A stretch of DNA of 64,000 bases from Spinacia oleracea (Eukaryota > Streptophyta > Magnoliopsida > Caryophyllales > Amaranthaceae). The stretch covers positions 143,623,861-143,687,860 of the forward strand of contig NC_079492.1 of the NCBI RefSeq assembly GCF_020520425.1, written 5' to 3'. The notes beneath the pieces are model-generated. The model worked only from the letters and a program-made list of their open reading frames with translations. It ran no database searches and was not told where the DNA came from. This document shows positions 46,931 through 58,900 of the stretch, in pieces (the first letter of the stretch is position 1; each line of letters begins with the position of its first letter). The position numbers and the translations under genes are program-made.

Positions 46931-49763
46931 CTCCAAATCAGACAAATCCTCTTTGCGAAAACTCATTTCACTTTCTCTCTCCTCTTTCCTGGTAGTTCAA
47001 CTTCTGCTGAGTGTTTGTGCTACTTTTTTTTTTCAGGTAACCTTCAATTTTCTGGATAATTAATGGAAGAATTACTACTTTCAGCTTTAATTCTACTGTT
47101 ATTGGATGATTTTGTGTTGAATTCTGATTGAATTTTGTTGTTTGAGCTTCTTTTAATTTTGTAACTTCAAAATAAGAATTTTCGACTTTGATTTCACTAT
47201 GATCAGATGATTTTTTTGCTGAATTTCGATTGATTTTTCGTCGTTTAAGCTTCTCTTAATTTATTCAGGTAAGCTTCAAATTTCTGGAAAATTAATCAAT
47301 CAATTGCGAATTCAATGATTTTTGTTGAATTCCAATTGAAATTTGTTGTTTGATCAAATTTTAATTTGAACTACTTCAATTTGTCGCTGTCGATCTTTTG
47401 AAATTTGAAAAGTTTTGATGAGCTTTTCGGTTTTTCGACTTTTTTTTGGCTCACTGGAGTTGCTCTGCTTAGTTGTAAAGTTGTTGTTTGAGTTCCTTTT
47501 TTTCTCTCTCTCCTTTTCACGAAGATTCGTCAAATTTGTGCTTTCTGGAATTCTGATTCATGTTTTTCTCTTTCTCCCTAGGCAACTTGAGCGAGATTCT
47601 GACGGTTACTACAATATTTGAACTGGAAAGCCTGGATTTACAAGTGCATGAACTCAACCCGATTGCTGATATCTTCGCTGATTCTCTAAGGTGAAGACAA
47701 TTATTTAGCTTCAGAATTCCGATGAATATTAACTTCGATAGATTCAGTGCATCGATTTTCCGATAAATTAAGTTCTACGAATTTTGAGGAATTATGAAGT
47801 TTTTTCTAAATTTTACTGATACATGATATTGATTTATTTTTCATTTTAAATTTGCGATTAAATAGATTTTTATTTTTTATTTTTTTCTTCTGAGAAGCTC
47901 AGATGATATTGTTATGTTAGAAGTTAAATGAAAATTATTAGGTGTAGGCCGTAAACCCAAAGGTAATTTTATGCACTTTGGTGGTCTCTATCACATCTTT
48001 TATGAGAGTGCACGATGCACGGTGAACCGGGTGCATCTGATATGTTATACTCCGTAGAAGTTAAATTGAGGTTTCTGTCTTTACGAGTTTAATTACTGTT
48101 TAATTGTTATCAGTTTTTATATTTACTCCTCGGTCCGTTATCACAGTATATAGATAAAATTACGCTATCAACATGACTATTAATTTTGTAACGGGGATAG
48201 TCTTGGACTACGCAAAACTGTTGTTTTTTGTCCCCATTGGAGAGTTATGGAAAATCTCATGTGAAGTATGTTTGGGTTTAGTATGGCACCAAATCAGATC
48301 TCGAATATGGAGTACTACGTACAGACAGTAGACAATTACAAAAAAGGAACAACTCACTTTTGTCATGCTCAAGCTGTTTTCTCATAGAGTACTAATGTTC
48401 AAAAAAAAATACGGAGTACTTCGTAAAACTGTTGATTAATTTGGCTGCTTGTGTATTGTGAAACATGGCACCACATGATGTTTGTCAAATAAAGTACACC
48501 AGTCAATGATTTTGTTTACAATAATACAGAAATGTTGAACAATTGAAGGTAACTTAGGATTCCTTACATTATTTTAACTTTTAAGTTGGATTATGATGGC
48601 CAGAACATTTGCTGATGATATTTGTTTAAACGTGTTTTTAGGAAGGCTAATGCATGTCAGCTGGTTTTTCAGATTTGCTTTTATACATATTATATATGTG
48701 AATATGTCGTGAGTTCAATACGTATTTATGTTCAATAATCAATTGGCGTACATTTTTTTAGTTTTTCTGTGCCTATTTGTTCATGTATTCTAGCTAGGTT
48801 TTTGATGTGGACTGTATTGAACCGCAGATCACATCACCAAATCTTTTATTATGGGGTGATTAGAAAAAACATAGAACCATAATTTGTACGATTTAGTTTG
48901 CGATTATATGAAACTGCATTAAATTGTACCATAAGATGCACACCTCCATATACACGAGTAAAATATAGTTTCATCCCTAGGGTGAAATGATAATCGAATT
49001 CGCATCTTCTTGATGTTATAAAGAACCTGTAGGCTTGTGAAGCACGGCGACCTGGGATGGGTATTGTTTTCATGTATTGAATTCTGTACTTCCTTGTCAA
49101 CCCAAAAAAAATAATGTAAATTTGGTTCTTATGTAGACCTTTAGTAGTTTAGCTATCCAGAAAAGCTTATCTAAATGAGATAGATGTTTGATTCTTGATT
49201 TAAGTACAGAGCTAATCGTAGGATTTTAGGACTTTAATCTAACAATTGTCAACTGCATTGGCCTATGCTTGTAAATGGTGCGGATTCTGATGGTTATGGA
49301 GGAAAACTAGATAAGTTAATTTATGTTCCTTGGTTCAATTAGAGAAATATTATGTATACAGGTAAAGGTAAATTGTAGAGTAATGAAGATTTTAACCCTC
49401 AATTTGCTTAGTTTGTTTTTTACCAACTCAAGACCAGGTGGATCGACACCTAAATGCAAGTCTATTCTATTTGAGGATAGTTAGAAACTAATTGTATACC
49501 TTATATATATGATAAATTCCAGTGGGTGATAAGATAACTGATAAGGTTGCATTTTCTGGTAGATCACAGAATTTACAGAAAGCATACAAAATGTATTTCC
49601 AAAATCTACCCATCTTTATCAAAAGAAAACCAGAATTTTCAATTTGCAGATGACAGTAACAAAACATGCATCTATTTGTTTATCCCAGGTACTGAGTTTT
49701 CCCTGTCTTGGGCTAACAGATGTATAGACGCTGAAGCAAATTCGAGGTGAACAGCTAGTCAAA
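46931..49763 (+). promoter_or_regulatory. 5' leader of CIP1 with probable leader introns
   Basis: Splice consensus suggests a first leader exon ending 47036 (TTTCAG|GTAACC), a second at 47582-47690 (CCCTAG|GCAACTT ... CTCTAAG|GTGAAG) and a third at 49689-49763 (ATCCCAG|GTACTG) leading into the ATG at 49764. The second intron would be about 2 kb. No open frame bridges them, so they are taken as untranslated. Positions are predictions from consensus alone. Confidence 0.4.
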
Positions 49764-52700
49764 ATGACAAAGAAGAGTCACCGCATGAGAAATTCAATAA
49801 AGTCCTTTGTTGAAAAGCATACTGATCCTGAACAACATGAGAAGCTGAAAGAAATAAAAAAAGGTATGTTCCTTTAGCATGCAAATCTATCCTAAAAACT
49901 GCTGGAGGATCAAGTTCTCCAATTTTCCCATGTTTTCGATGGCCTGTGCATAACTTGTAAATTATAATCTGCACAATTGGGGTGTAAGTGCTTGGCTATT
50001 CCATAATGAGTGCTCCGCTTACAAAAATATGCTCTGCAAAGAAGAGAGGTGTAATGGGAAAATCTGAATTTTCTTGATTTGTCTATCATAGAAAAAACTA
50101 AAAAAGACATCCTACGCCCAAAATGAAACAAACAAAAAAAAAACTTTCTCAGTAATTCCACTGTATATCTTAGTGTAATCAAAGCATCCAACATTTGGAA
50201 AGTTCTCACTTTCTCATTGGCAACCATAAAACCCATGTCCTCTTGTCCAGGCTTAACTAAGGTCAAGCTAGGACTGTAAAACAGATCAGTAGTTGTTTCC
50301 TCTGTCAAAATAAGAAAATTATTTCCAGGTACAATCTAAATGCCTGAATTAATGAGTTTACTGTGTATTTGTAGACATGGAGGAGAAGAAGCAAAGATTA
50401 CTGAAACTTGTGGAGAGCAACGAAGAAAGTGAGGAAACAAAAAGAGGGCCTCTTGCTGAACTCGTTGAGGATTTCCATAAACAATATGAATCACTCTTTT
50501 CTCAATATGATAATCTCACTGGAAAACTGAAGGACAAAGTTAACAAGCCACAGCAAAAGAAAGAGAAGTTATCTTCCTCCTCAGAATCAGAGTCTGGCTC
50601 CGACTCTGATCATTCTTCCAAGGGAAAAGACGACAAAAATGGAAAACTAATAGAGGAAAATGAAGACACAGATGGACTCCAGCAAGAGCTTGAAGCAGCA
50701 AAACTCAAAGTTGCAGATCTCGAAAATGAGTTGGCAACAATATGCAATGAGAAAATCTTGATTGAATCAGAGAACAAGACACTACTGACAAAACAACAAG
50801 ATTCAGACAGAACAGTGGAAGATTTGAAAGTAGAGGTTCAACGATTGGATTCTGAGAAATCAGAAATCCTTGAAGAAAAAGAAGAGCTAAAGTCAAAATT
50901 GGAGAACTTTGTGAAGACTGAAGCTGAACTGAATCAACAAATTGAAGAACTGGTCAGAGATAGAGATAGTCAAGCTACGGAGAAAGAAGATTTTATTAAA
51001 AGACTTGAAGAAGGGAATCACAACGTAGATAATTTGAAAGGCGAAGTCAATCAGCTGCAGAGTGAGAGTAAAAGGCTTGAGGTTGAATTAGAGACAGCTG
51101 CACAAGAAATCTCTCGGATAAAACTGGAATTAGACTCGTCAAAGCAGGAAACAGAACACTTAAAGGAGACTGTGAAAGTTGCTGAAGAGGAAAACGTGTC
51201 TCTTTCTTTGAAAATGTCACAAGTGACTGATGAGCTCAAGCAGGCACGAGATACCATGGAAGAGCTGAAAGCAGAGTCTACCAACTCAAATGATAAATTG
51301 ACTGAGCGGGAAAGAGAGTTCTTATCTCTAAGGGAGATGCACGAGGCACATACAATTGGAGCTTCAGAACAAGTGAAGGCTTTGGAAGAGGAGACGAACA
51401 ATTTAAAACTCGAACTGGACTCGTCAAAACAGGAAACAGAAAACTTGAAGGAATCCTTGAAAGCTGCTGAAGAAGAAAACAGTTCCCTCTCTCAGAAAAT
51501 CTCGCAACTGACCGATAAATTCCAGCAAGCAGAGGTTACCCTGGAAGAGCTGAAAGCTGAGTCTAACAACTCAAAAGAAATATTGTTTGAACGAGAAAGG
51601 GAATTCTCATCCCTAAGGGAGATGCACGATGTACATACAACTGGAGCTTCAGAACAAATAAAAGCTCTGGAGGAGCAGACAAACAATTTGAAGCTTGAAT
51701 TGGACTCGTCAAAACAGGAAACAGAAAACTTCAAGGAATCCATGAAAGCTGCTGAAGAAGAAAACAGTTCTCTCTCTCAGAAAATTTCACAACTGACAGA
51801 TGAACTCAAGCAATCACAGGATACCCTAGAAGAACTGAAAGCTGAGTTTAACTACTCAAAAGAAATATTGGTTGAACGAGAAAGGGAATTCTCATCCCTA
51901 AGGGAGATGCACGATGTACATACAACCGGAGCTTCAGAACAAATAAAGGCACTGGAGAAAGAGACAAACAATTTGAGGCTCGAATTGGACTCGTCAAAAC
52001 AGGAAACAGAAAACTTGAAGGAATCCATGAAAGCTGCTGAAGAAGAAAACAGTTCTCTCTCTCAGAAAATTTCACAACTGACAGGTGAACTCCAGCAAGC
52101 AGAGGATACCCTGGATGAGCTGAAAGCTGAGTCTACCAACTCGAATGATAAATTGGCTGAGCGGGAAAGAGAGTTTGTATCTCTAAAGGAGATGCACGAG
52201 GCACATACAACTGGGTCTTCAGAACAAGTGAAGGCTTTGGAAGAGGAGACAAACAATTTGAAACTCGAACTGGACTCGTCAAAACAGGAAACAGAAAACT
52301 TGAAGGAATCCTTGAAAGCTGCTGAAGAAGAAAACAGTTCCCTCTCTCAGAAAATCTCGCAACTGACCGATAAATTCCAGCAAGCAGAGGTTACCCTGGA
52401 AGAGCTGAAAGCTGAGTCTAACAACTCAAATGATAAATTGGCTGAGCGGGAAAGGGAATTCTCATCCCTAAGGGAGATGCACGATGTACATACAACTGGA
52501 GCTTCAGAACAAATAAAGGCACTGGAGGAAGAGATAAGCAGTTTGAAACTCGAATTAGAGACACTATTTGGTGAGAAAAGAGAAAAAGAAGAGCAGTTTG
52601 AGAATAAATCAGAGGAAGCCAGACAGTTGGGTGAGGAGGTAGAAGAGTTAAAGGCACAGATTTCACAGATGGAGATGATGTCAAAGGAAAGAGAAGAGCA

Positions 52701-54414
52701 GATATCTTCTCTCCAAAAGAAACTGGAGGTTACGGAGAGCGAGTCAAATTCCAGAATTGAAGCCCTGACAGCCCAAGTCAACGACTATACACAAGAAATA
52801 GAAAAAATTTCTGTTGAGAAAAGTCAACTGGAAGAACAGATGGCTGGAAGAAGTGGTGAAGCATCATCTCAAATAAAGGAATTACAGGAACAGGTCAGCT
52901 CATTAGAGCATGAAATGAAGATCTTACAAGTTCAGGAAAGGGAGTTGAAATTGGACCTTGAGAGAAAAGATGAGGATATTGCAGAGTATCGGATACAAAT
53001 AGAAGGTTTGCACGAGAAATTAACTAGCAGCGATGCCCTTCTGAAGCGACTTTTTGAAGAAAAGGAAACTCTGTCAGCCAAGTTAATGGACCGAGAAGTT
53101 GAAGTGGAAACTCTACATAGCCACAAAACAGGACTTGAAGAGCAAACTATATCAACCAGCAACGAGGCTACTCAACTAAGAGAGGAGACCGAAAGGTTGC
53201 AAGACAGGATTCGTGACCTTGAGAAAGCATTACAGGAGGCAACAGATGAGTTATCTACCTTCCAGAGGAGGCTTGAGGATGAGGAGAATGAAGCATCTTC
53301 CAAGATTACAGCCTTAATGACGGAGATCGGCAATTTGAAGCAGGAATCAGAAGCAGTTCAGACCATTAAAAGCCAGTTGGAGGAACAGATTGAAAAGGAG
53401 AAACAGGAAAAATTGGAGGGTCTAAACCTGCTAGAAACTGAGAATGCTGAGCTGAAATACAAAATAGATGATCATCAAAAGTTTGTAAAAGAATTAGAGG
53501 ATGAATTGATCAATAGAAGAGAGCAGTGTGACCAACTTGAAACTCGTCTTCAAGAGATTGAGGCGGAACTCCAAGTAGCAAATGGGACAGTTTGGGAACT
53601 AAAGGAAGATTTGAGCATGAGTAGTGAAGCAAAAGATGAGAAGATTTTGGAGCTTGAGATATTAGTTGAAGACCTGAAAAGAGATCTTGAGGTAGCTACA
53701 GATGAAGAGAAGACTGCTTGGGAGAAAACGCGGACAATTGAAGTTCAGCTTCGCCTAGCAAACCAAAAGCTCCGAATCACAGAGCAACTACTAACTGAAA
53801 AAGAAGAGGACTTCAAGATTGCGGAGTTGAAATATCAAGAAGAGTGCAAAGAGCTAGAAGACAAAATCACTCAGCTTTCTCAACTACTTGCTGCTAACAC
53901 TGAAGCTTACCGTGGAACAATAGTGAATATCTCAGATAATGTGAACAAATCATTATCTGAAATGGAGTCAATCGTGAAGAAGTTCGAGGAAGATCACAAG
54001 AATTTCTCAAATAATATCTTCAACATGTCAGAAGAGGTTCAAACCTTGAAGCACTGTGCGGTAGGGAAGAATGTTGAAGGAAAACAGTTGAAAGAACAGT
54101 TGGTAAGTCTAGCTGAGAAATTGAAGAATGAGAGAGAACAAGGAGTAATGATGAAAGATAAGATTGGTAAGTTGGAAGTGGAGTTTGACAATGAAAAGGG
54201 AGAAAAAGAAAAGTTAGTTTCTGCAGTAAAAGAGCTGAAGAAGGCAACAGCGGAGATAGGATTCGCGTTGAAAGAGAAAGACGAGCTGGTATCAGCCCTC
54301 GGTGAAGAGAAACGCGAAGCAATAAGGCAGCTGTGCTTGTGGCACGATGATGTGCATTCCCGATACGATGAGCTCAAGAAGTTTGTCTCAAAGATGATTT
54401 CACAGAAGAGGTAG
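49764..54414 (+). CDS. CIP1: COP1-interactive protein 1 homologue, 2 coding exons, 1379 aa
   Basis: Exon 49764-49863 (MTKKSHRMRNS..., phase 1) joins 50375-54414 through a GT-AG intron, the same structure as the paralogue at 29352. The N-terminus with DFHKQYESLFSQYDNLTGKL fits the NAB/KIP1-like actin-binding region reported for CIP1. A serine/acidic linker follows (SSSSESESGSDSD). The rest is a continuous coiled coil of about 1200 residues, including five exact 95-residue repeats (residues 280-754). The end has EAIRQLCLWHDD. CIP1 binds the light-signalling E3 ligase COP1 and has been linked to ABA responses in Arabidopsis, where it is about 1586 aa as I recall. Assignment rests on N- and C-terminal motifs, intron position and gene order; coiled-coil similarity alone would not suffice. 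Confidence 0.85.
51112..52536 (+). repeat. five tandem 285-bp (95-aa) coding repeats in CIP1
   Basis: Unit starts fall at 51112, 51397, 51682, 51967 and 52252, each exactly 285 bp apart, with a short sixth remnant at 52537. Each unit runs LKLELDSSKQETENLKES ... EREREFSSLREMHD ... SEQIKALEEE. Units 2 and 5 are almost identical in sequence (DKFQQAEVTLEELKAESNNS), and units 1 and 4 share ESTNSNDKL and EMHEAHT, so a larger block appears to have been copied. Confidence 0.95.
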
Positions 54415-54845
54415 AGTAGATAGAAACCTTTTGTTCTTGTTTTTTGGAGAGTCATGTTTTTAATTTTGGCTCAGGGATTGTTAATTTGATATTGTTTCAT
54501 TGTCTTCTATAGTGGGTCGATTGTGTCATGGGTGTTAAATAGAGTATATATGAGTATATTCCTGTGTCTTTTGTCTTTGAAGTAAGTAGTCTTTTCGGTG
54601 TGTTTCCCTTCAGTCCAGATATTTGGGCACTCGATTTATTCTTTTACCTGATATCAAAATAAATGTCATGTTTTTATTATTTGTTGGATCGAATGTTTCT
54701 ACAAATGAAATTTACTTCGTTGTACTTTTCTTCCAAAATGTCTTTCTTAATTCAGCTTCTTCAGTTTCATTTGGTATTGAAACATGTTTTGGGGGTGAGA
54801 TATAAGAGATGCTTGCCTTGCCTTGGTGCCTGATGCCCTCCATAC
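54415..54845 (+). other. 3' UTR and downstream region of CIP1
   Basis: T-rich sequence after the stop at 54412-54414, with no further coding frame. No canonical poly-A signal stands out decisively. Confidence 0.4.
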
Positions 54846-55333
54846 TAGGGGTGTTAACAAGCCGAGCTGAGCCTGCTCGGAAACTACTTGATGCTCGGCT
54901 CGATAAAGCTCGTTCGACGCTCGATACGAGCAGGCTCAACTCGAGTTCAAGTTCAACTCGAAATCTTAATGAGCCAAGCTTGAGCTATCGATAGCTCGGC
55001 TCGACTCGAAAGCTAGTGAATAAGCTCGAGTTCTTTTCAATATATGTATTTTTCGTAAAATAATTTTCTGCATAAAATAATTTTCAATAGATATTTATTG
55101 ATCAACATGTTTCTTAGTTAAACATTTAATGATCAACCTCAAACGAGCCTATTGAACCTCAACCGAGTCTACTGAGTTTCGAGCTAAACCGAGATCAGTA
55201 TTAATGTTTCGAGCTAAACCGAGCTCGGTATTAATGTTTCGAGCTCATGCCCGAGCCCAATTTCCCATGAGCCGAACCTTAGCTTACGAGCTTCGAGCCG
55301 AGACCAGTCTCGCTCGGCTTATTAACACCCGTA
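54846..55333. mobile_element. hAT MITE, 488 bp
   Basis: The ends TAGGGGTGTTAACAAGCCGA and the inverse of TCGGCTTATTAACACCCGTA are terminal inverted repeats. The flanks CTCCATAC (54838-54845) and CTCCAAAC (55334-55341) match at 7 of 8, an aged hAT duplication. The interior is full of GAGCT/AGCTCG words in both orientations. No coding capacity. Confidence 0.8.
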
Positions 55334-55341
55334 CTCCAAAC

Positions 55342-55900
55342 AGATGAACACAACAAAAATAATATTACGGAGTACTACTCTTATAATCACCAAGCCACCA
55401 CTCCGCATCAAACCTTGAATGTAATGAAAGATAGGAAAACAAAACTGCAAGTACATCAAAATGACTATCATGCAACTCATAGATCAGTAATTTACAGGTG
55501 CTAAATTCAGTTTCGCATACAGAAGACATCACGTAATGCCATTTTACACCATTATGTGAGCTGATTCAGCAAAAACAAATATTACGGCCAACGACATTGA
55601 AGATAAACACCGGTGAGATAAAACCATCTATAAAATTATTGATATAAGGGTTAAGGTATCATCAATCTCCTAGGAAATCTAGGATAATACAGGCTATTCT
55701 TTATTGAATACCAAATAAATTAAAATGGCAAAATCAAATGGGGAATTTAGATGATCACATGACGGCAAGTAACAGCACTTCTGTTTGTAGCCATAGATAC
55801 GGCTTTCGAAAATAATCGTCAACCGCAAAAGAATATTCCCTCATGAATTTACCTTTTACTGTTTGCACTCTAGCAAAAACTGAAAAAATACCCTTCCGCT
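55342..55900 (-). other. 3' flank/UTR of the adenine nucleotide carrier gene
   Basis: No coding frame. This region lies immediately downstream of the minus-strand carrier stop codon (55903-55901) and presumably includes its 3' UTR. CIP1 and the carrier converge across it. Confidence 0.4.
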
Positions 55901-58900
55901 TCAATCTGATATTCTCATCTCCACCCCAAGTAAATCTTTCACAACTTCGTATGTGACAAATGCAATTGAAATGGATGGAACCACCTGAAGCATTTATAAT
56001 TCAGAAATAAGACAATGACCAAAAAAGAAAATGTAAAATAGCAAGTATTTCTTATTACGAAGATGGGGGAGAACAACTTGCCTTCACAGAATTTGGTACC
56101 AAGCCCTTGTACAAAGCCCTAAAACCCTCATATCGAACTGTCTTCCTGAAGGCATCAATCATACCTGTATACTCAAGTGCAATCTTTTGCCCATCGCCAG
56201 TAATAACAGTAGATGCATCTTTCCAGCCGACCATCTGCATTCTTCGGCGTACAACATCAAGAGGGTAAGCAACAGTCTGGCCAATAGTCCCAGCAACAGC
56301 ACCGCATCCAAGCCTTGTTGTTACACTCAACTCATTGTCCTGAACAAGCCCAAATGCTTTTTCTTTGATCAACCAGTCTTTCAGTGATTCATATACAGCA
56401 AAATTGAGACCCACATAAGGTACCTGTAGATAACGGAAGTCATTAGGACTGTTAAGTGAATAAATTCAAGTCTCACAAGTCACAATTTATCTTTTCCTTC
56501 CTGTTTGTGTGTTTTTATAAAAAGCAAGGGAGGTTCCTAATTGAAACTCAACCCAATTATAGCCTAGTTTTTGCGAGCCAAGCATTTGGAAGTGGGGAAG
56601 GGTAAAGGGATCCTCCACACCCCACGCACTTGCAGTTGAGACTTGAGAGGATTCAGCATTGTGACCTCGAGGTTACGAGGTGAATCCCCAACCAACAACT
56701 ATACCAAGCTATAGATCACTTGTGAAAACATATGGTATCATTCCATTCAAGCTGATACTTGTCTCTAAGAATCTGGAAAATGCTGCCTTAAGCTTAAAAA
56801 ACTCTCTATTGTGGCTACATCCCTCGACTAATTGATTTCCTTATATCGTTAGCTATTTAGCCATTAATTTCTTGATATCTTGCCAGCTAAGCTCTATGTA
56901 TGTATGCCACGGATAGCCTCCCACATTATCTCATGCAATAGCATGCGGGCGTTGGACATCACAAGTAACAACAAGCGTGTTGAGCATCACAAGGCAATGT
57001 GGTAAACCATCGCATGGGGCCGCGCCTAGGAACAGTCTTCCCCTAAAGAGGTTTATTTGCGATTAGCCATAAATCAGTAAACGCTCACATAACAGTAACT
57101 CTATAATGGATTGTTTGGGGGACCATATGAAGTCCGTTGGGGATGAAACTTGGGGGTCCCACCTGTTATGGCCCGATGAAAATGATGGTCCGGCCAGTTT
57201 CCGCCTTTCCGGTTCAGGCCCAGAAAGGCCTCTTTGGAAGTAGACAGCCAGGATGGGCCTGAAAGCTTCTAGAATACCTTGGCGATGTCTTGAGCATTCG
57301 AGCATGGGTTTTTCTTGAAGTTTTAGTTCTAGATAGAAAACTCTAGAACACTCTTGTACATGTTGTCAGATATTTCTACAAATCTCTGTGTATGTAGGAG
57401 TTCCTAAAGAGGGTGAATTCTACAGAAGTTTAGGGTTTTCTTTCAAGTGTATAAATTATTCTAGGGTAGGAATATTCTAGAGATAGGTGGAGGTGGCCTA
57501 TAACTAGGCATCAAGGCTTTCATTTGTACTCATAGAGTTTTTCAATACAAGCAAATGAATATTCTTAAGCTCTCTTGTGCTCTCTATCATTTATCTTCCT
57601 ACTTACATTTACAATGAGAAAGGAAAACCTAAGGCACTTAGATTAGCAAGTGTGTGAACGAGCATACGAGTGAATGATTTGTGTGTTCGTAACTTTCTAG
57701 CTATACATGGTACACTTAGGCAATCGAAGGTATCTCTAGCACTAAGGGAGTTGTGCTACAAGGTACACTAAGATACTAGACTCATGCCATCGTTGGTAAA
57801 TGTAGGAAACTGAAGTTTTATGTGCATTCATGGTTCCTACTCAAACTTAGGCTTAAACAACTATATTGAAATGGGTGTAATTTCCTTTTTTAAAAATTAT
57901 TTCAAAATATCAAACTCAAACCCTGCACACAGTATCAGCGTTACCTGGTTCGCGCTTAACCCCCTCGAACCGCGAACCGGTTCTCCCCGTACCGATTTGC
58001 GGTTCGTCGGCGATCCAATTCACGATGTTTCGCGAACCAAACCAAAACCCTAGTCTTCAAGATTGAAGGTACGGGAAGTAGATAGAAGATATAATATGTT
58101 GGGGCTTTTGTTTGAGAAGGACATACGTGTTGATTACGACCGTCAATTAATGTTTTTGTTGTTCTTTCATCTTGCTGAATATAAAAACACCATGGCTGCA
58201 AGTTGCGAGCTACTCCATGGTGAAGGTGAAGGGTTGTTTTTGTGTGTTTATTTTTTTACTATCTCAGTGTCTTGTACTTTTTGTTTTGTTTGTTTTATTT
58301 TTTACTATTAGTCTACTATTTGCTGATGCACATGGGTGTGTTTTATTTTTGTTTTATTTTTTTACTTTGTTTTGTACTTTTTCTTTTATTTGTTTTATTA
58401 TTTACTTTTTTTCTGCGCTATTGTTGCATTGATCATGGTCTTATAATATTGTTGCATTGATTTGGCAGTTCATCATGCTTTTATTACTCAAATTCTCAAA
58501 ATCATACTCCACATATACAGTTTAGGCCTCAATTCGAATGATGGTGTCATATTATTAAGGACACTTTTTTTAATAACACAAAATAATTCCAAACCCCTCC
58601 CACGAACCAAAAATCAGCCACCCACGAACCCCGAACCCGTACCGAAGCGAACCACGAATCAGGTAACTTTGCACGCTCGTATCATTAATGGTTAAGTTAG
58701 TGTAGGATGCTCGTATGAAGATCTAAAGGAGGTAAAGGGAAAAACGGGCACATCATAAGTAAAAAACTCCAATTCAAGGCTTAAAAAATGGAATTAACGA
58801 TTGGATTATTTCAATTCATGAACCATTAGATTTGTACGGAAAGGTGTTTGTTTAGTTAAAAGAACGTGGGCAGAAATTATGAGGTTTTCCAACAGTTATA

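Noticed and set aside
49101-49763. Additional coding exon upstream of CIP1
   Set aside because: A stop (TGA at 49748-49750) precedes the ATG and the start matches the paralogue, so upstream exons are taken as untranslated.
52347-52781. 144-aa antisense frame in CIP1 (and similar Ser/Phe-rich antisense frames)
   Set aside because: It is a shadow of the coiled-coil coding repeats; the same antisense pattern recurs with every 285-bp unit.
56074-56081. GT donor four bases after the GC donor in the last carrier intron
   Set aside because: It would insert four bases and destroy the frame, while the GC donor gives the conserved carrier sequence.
58172-58460. Overlapping 70-86 aa hydrophobic frames
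   Set aside because: All three frames of a T-rich stretch inside a carrier intron are open; no start context or family resemblance.
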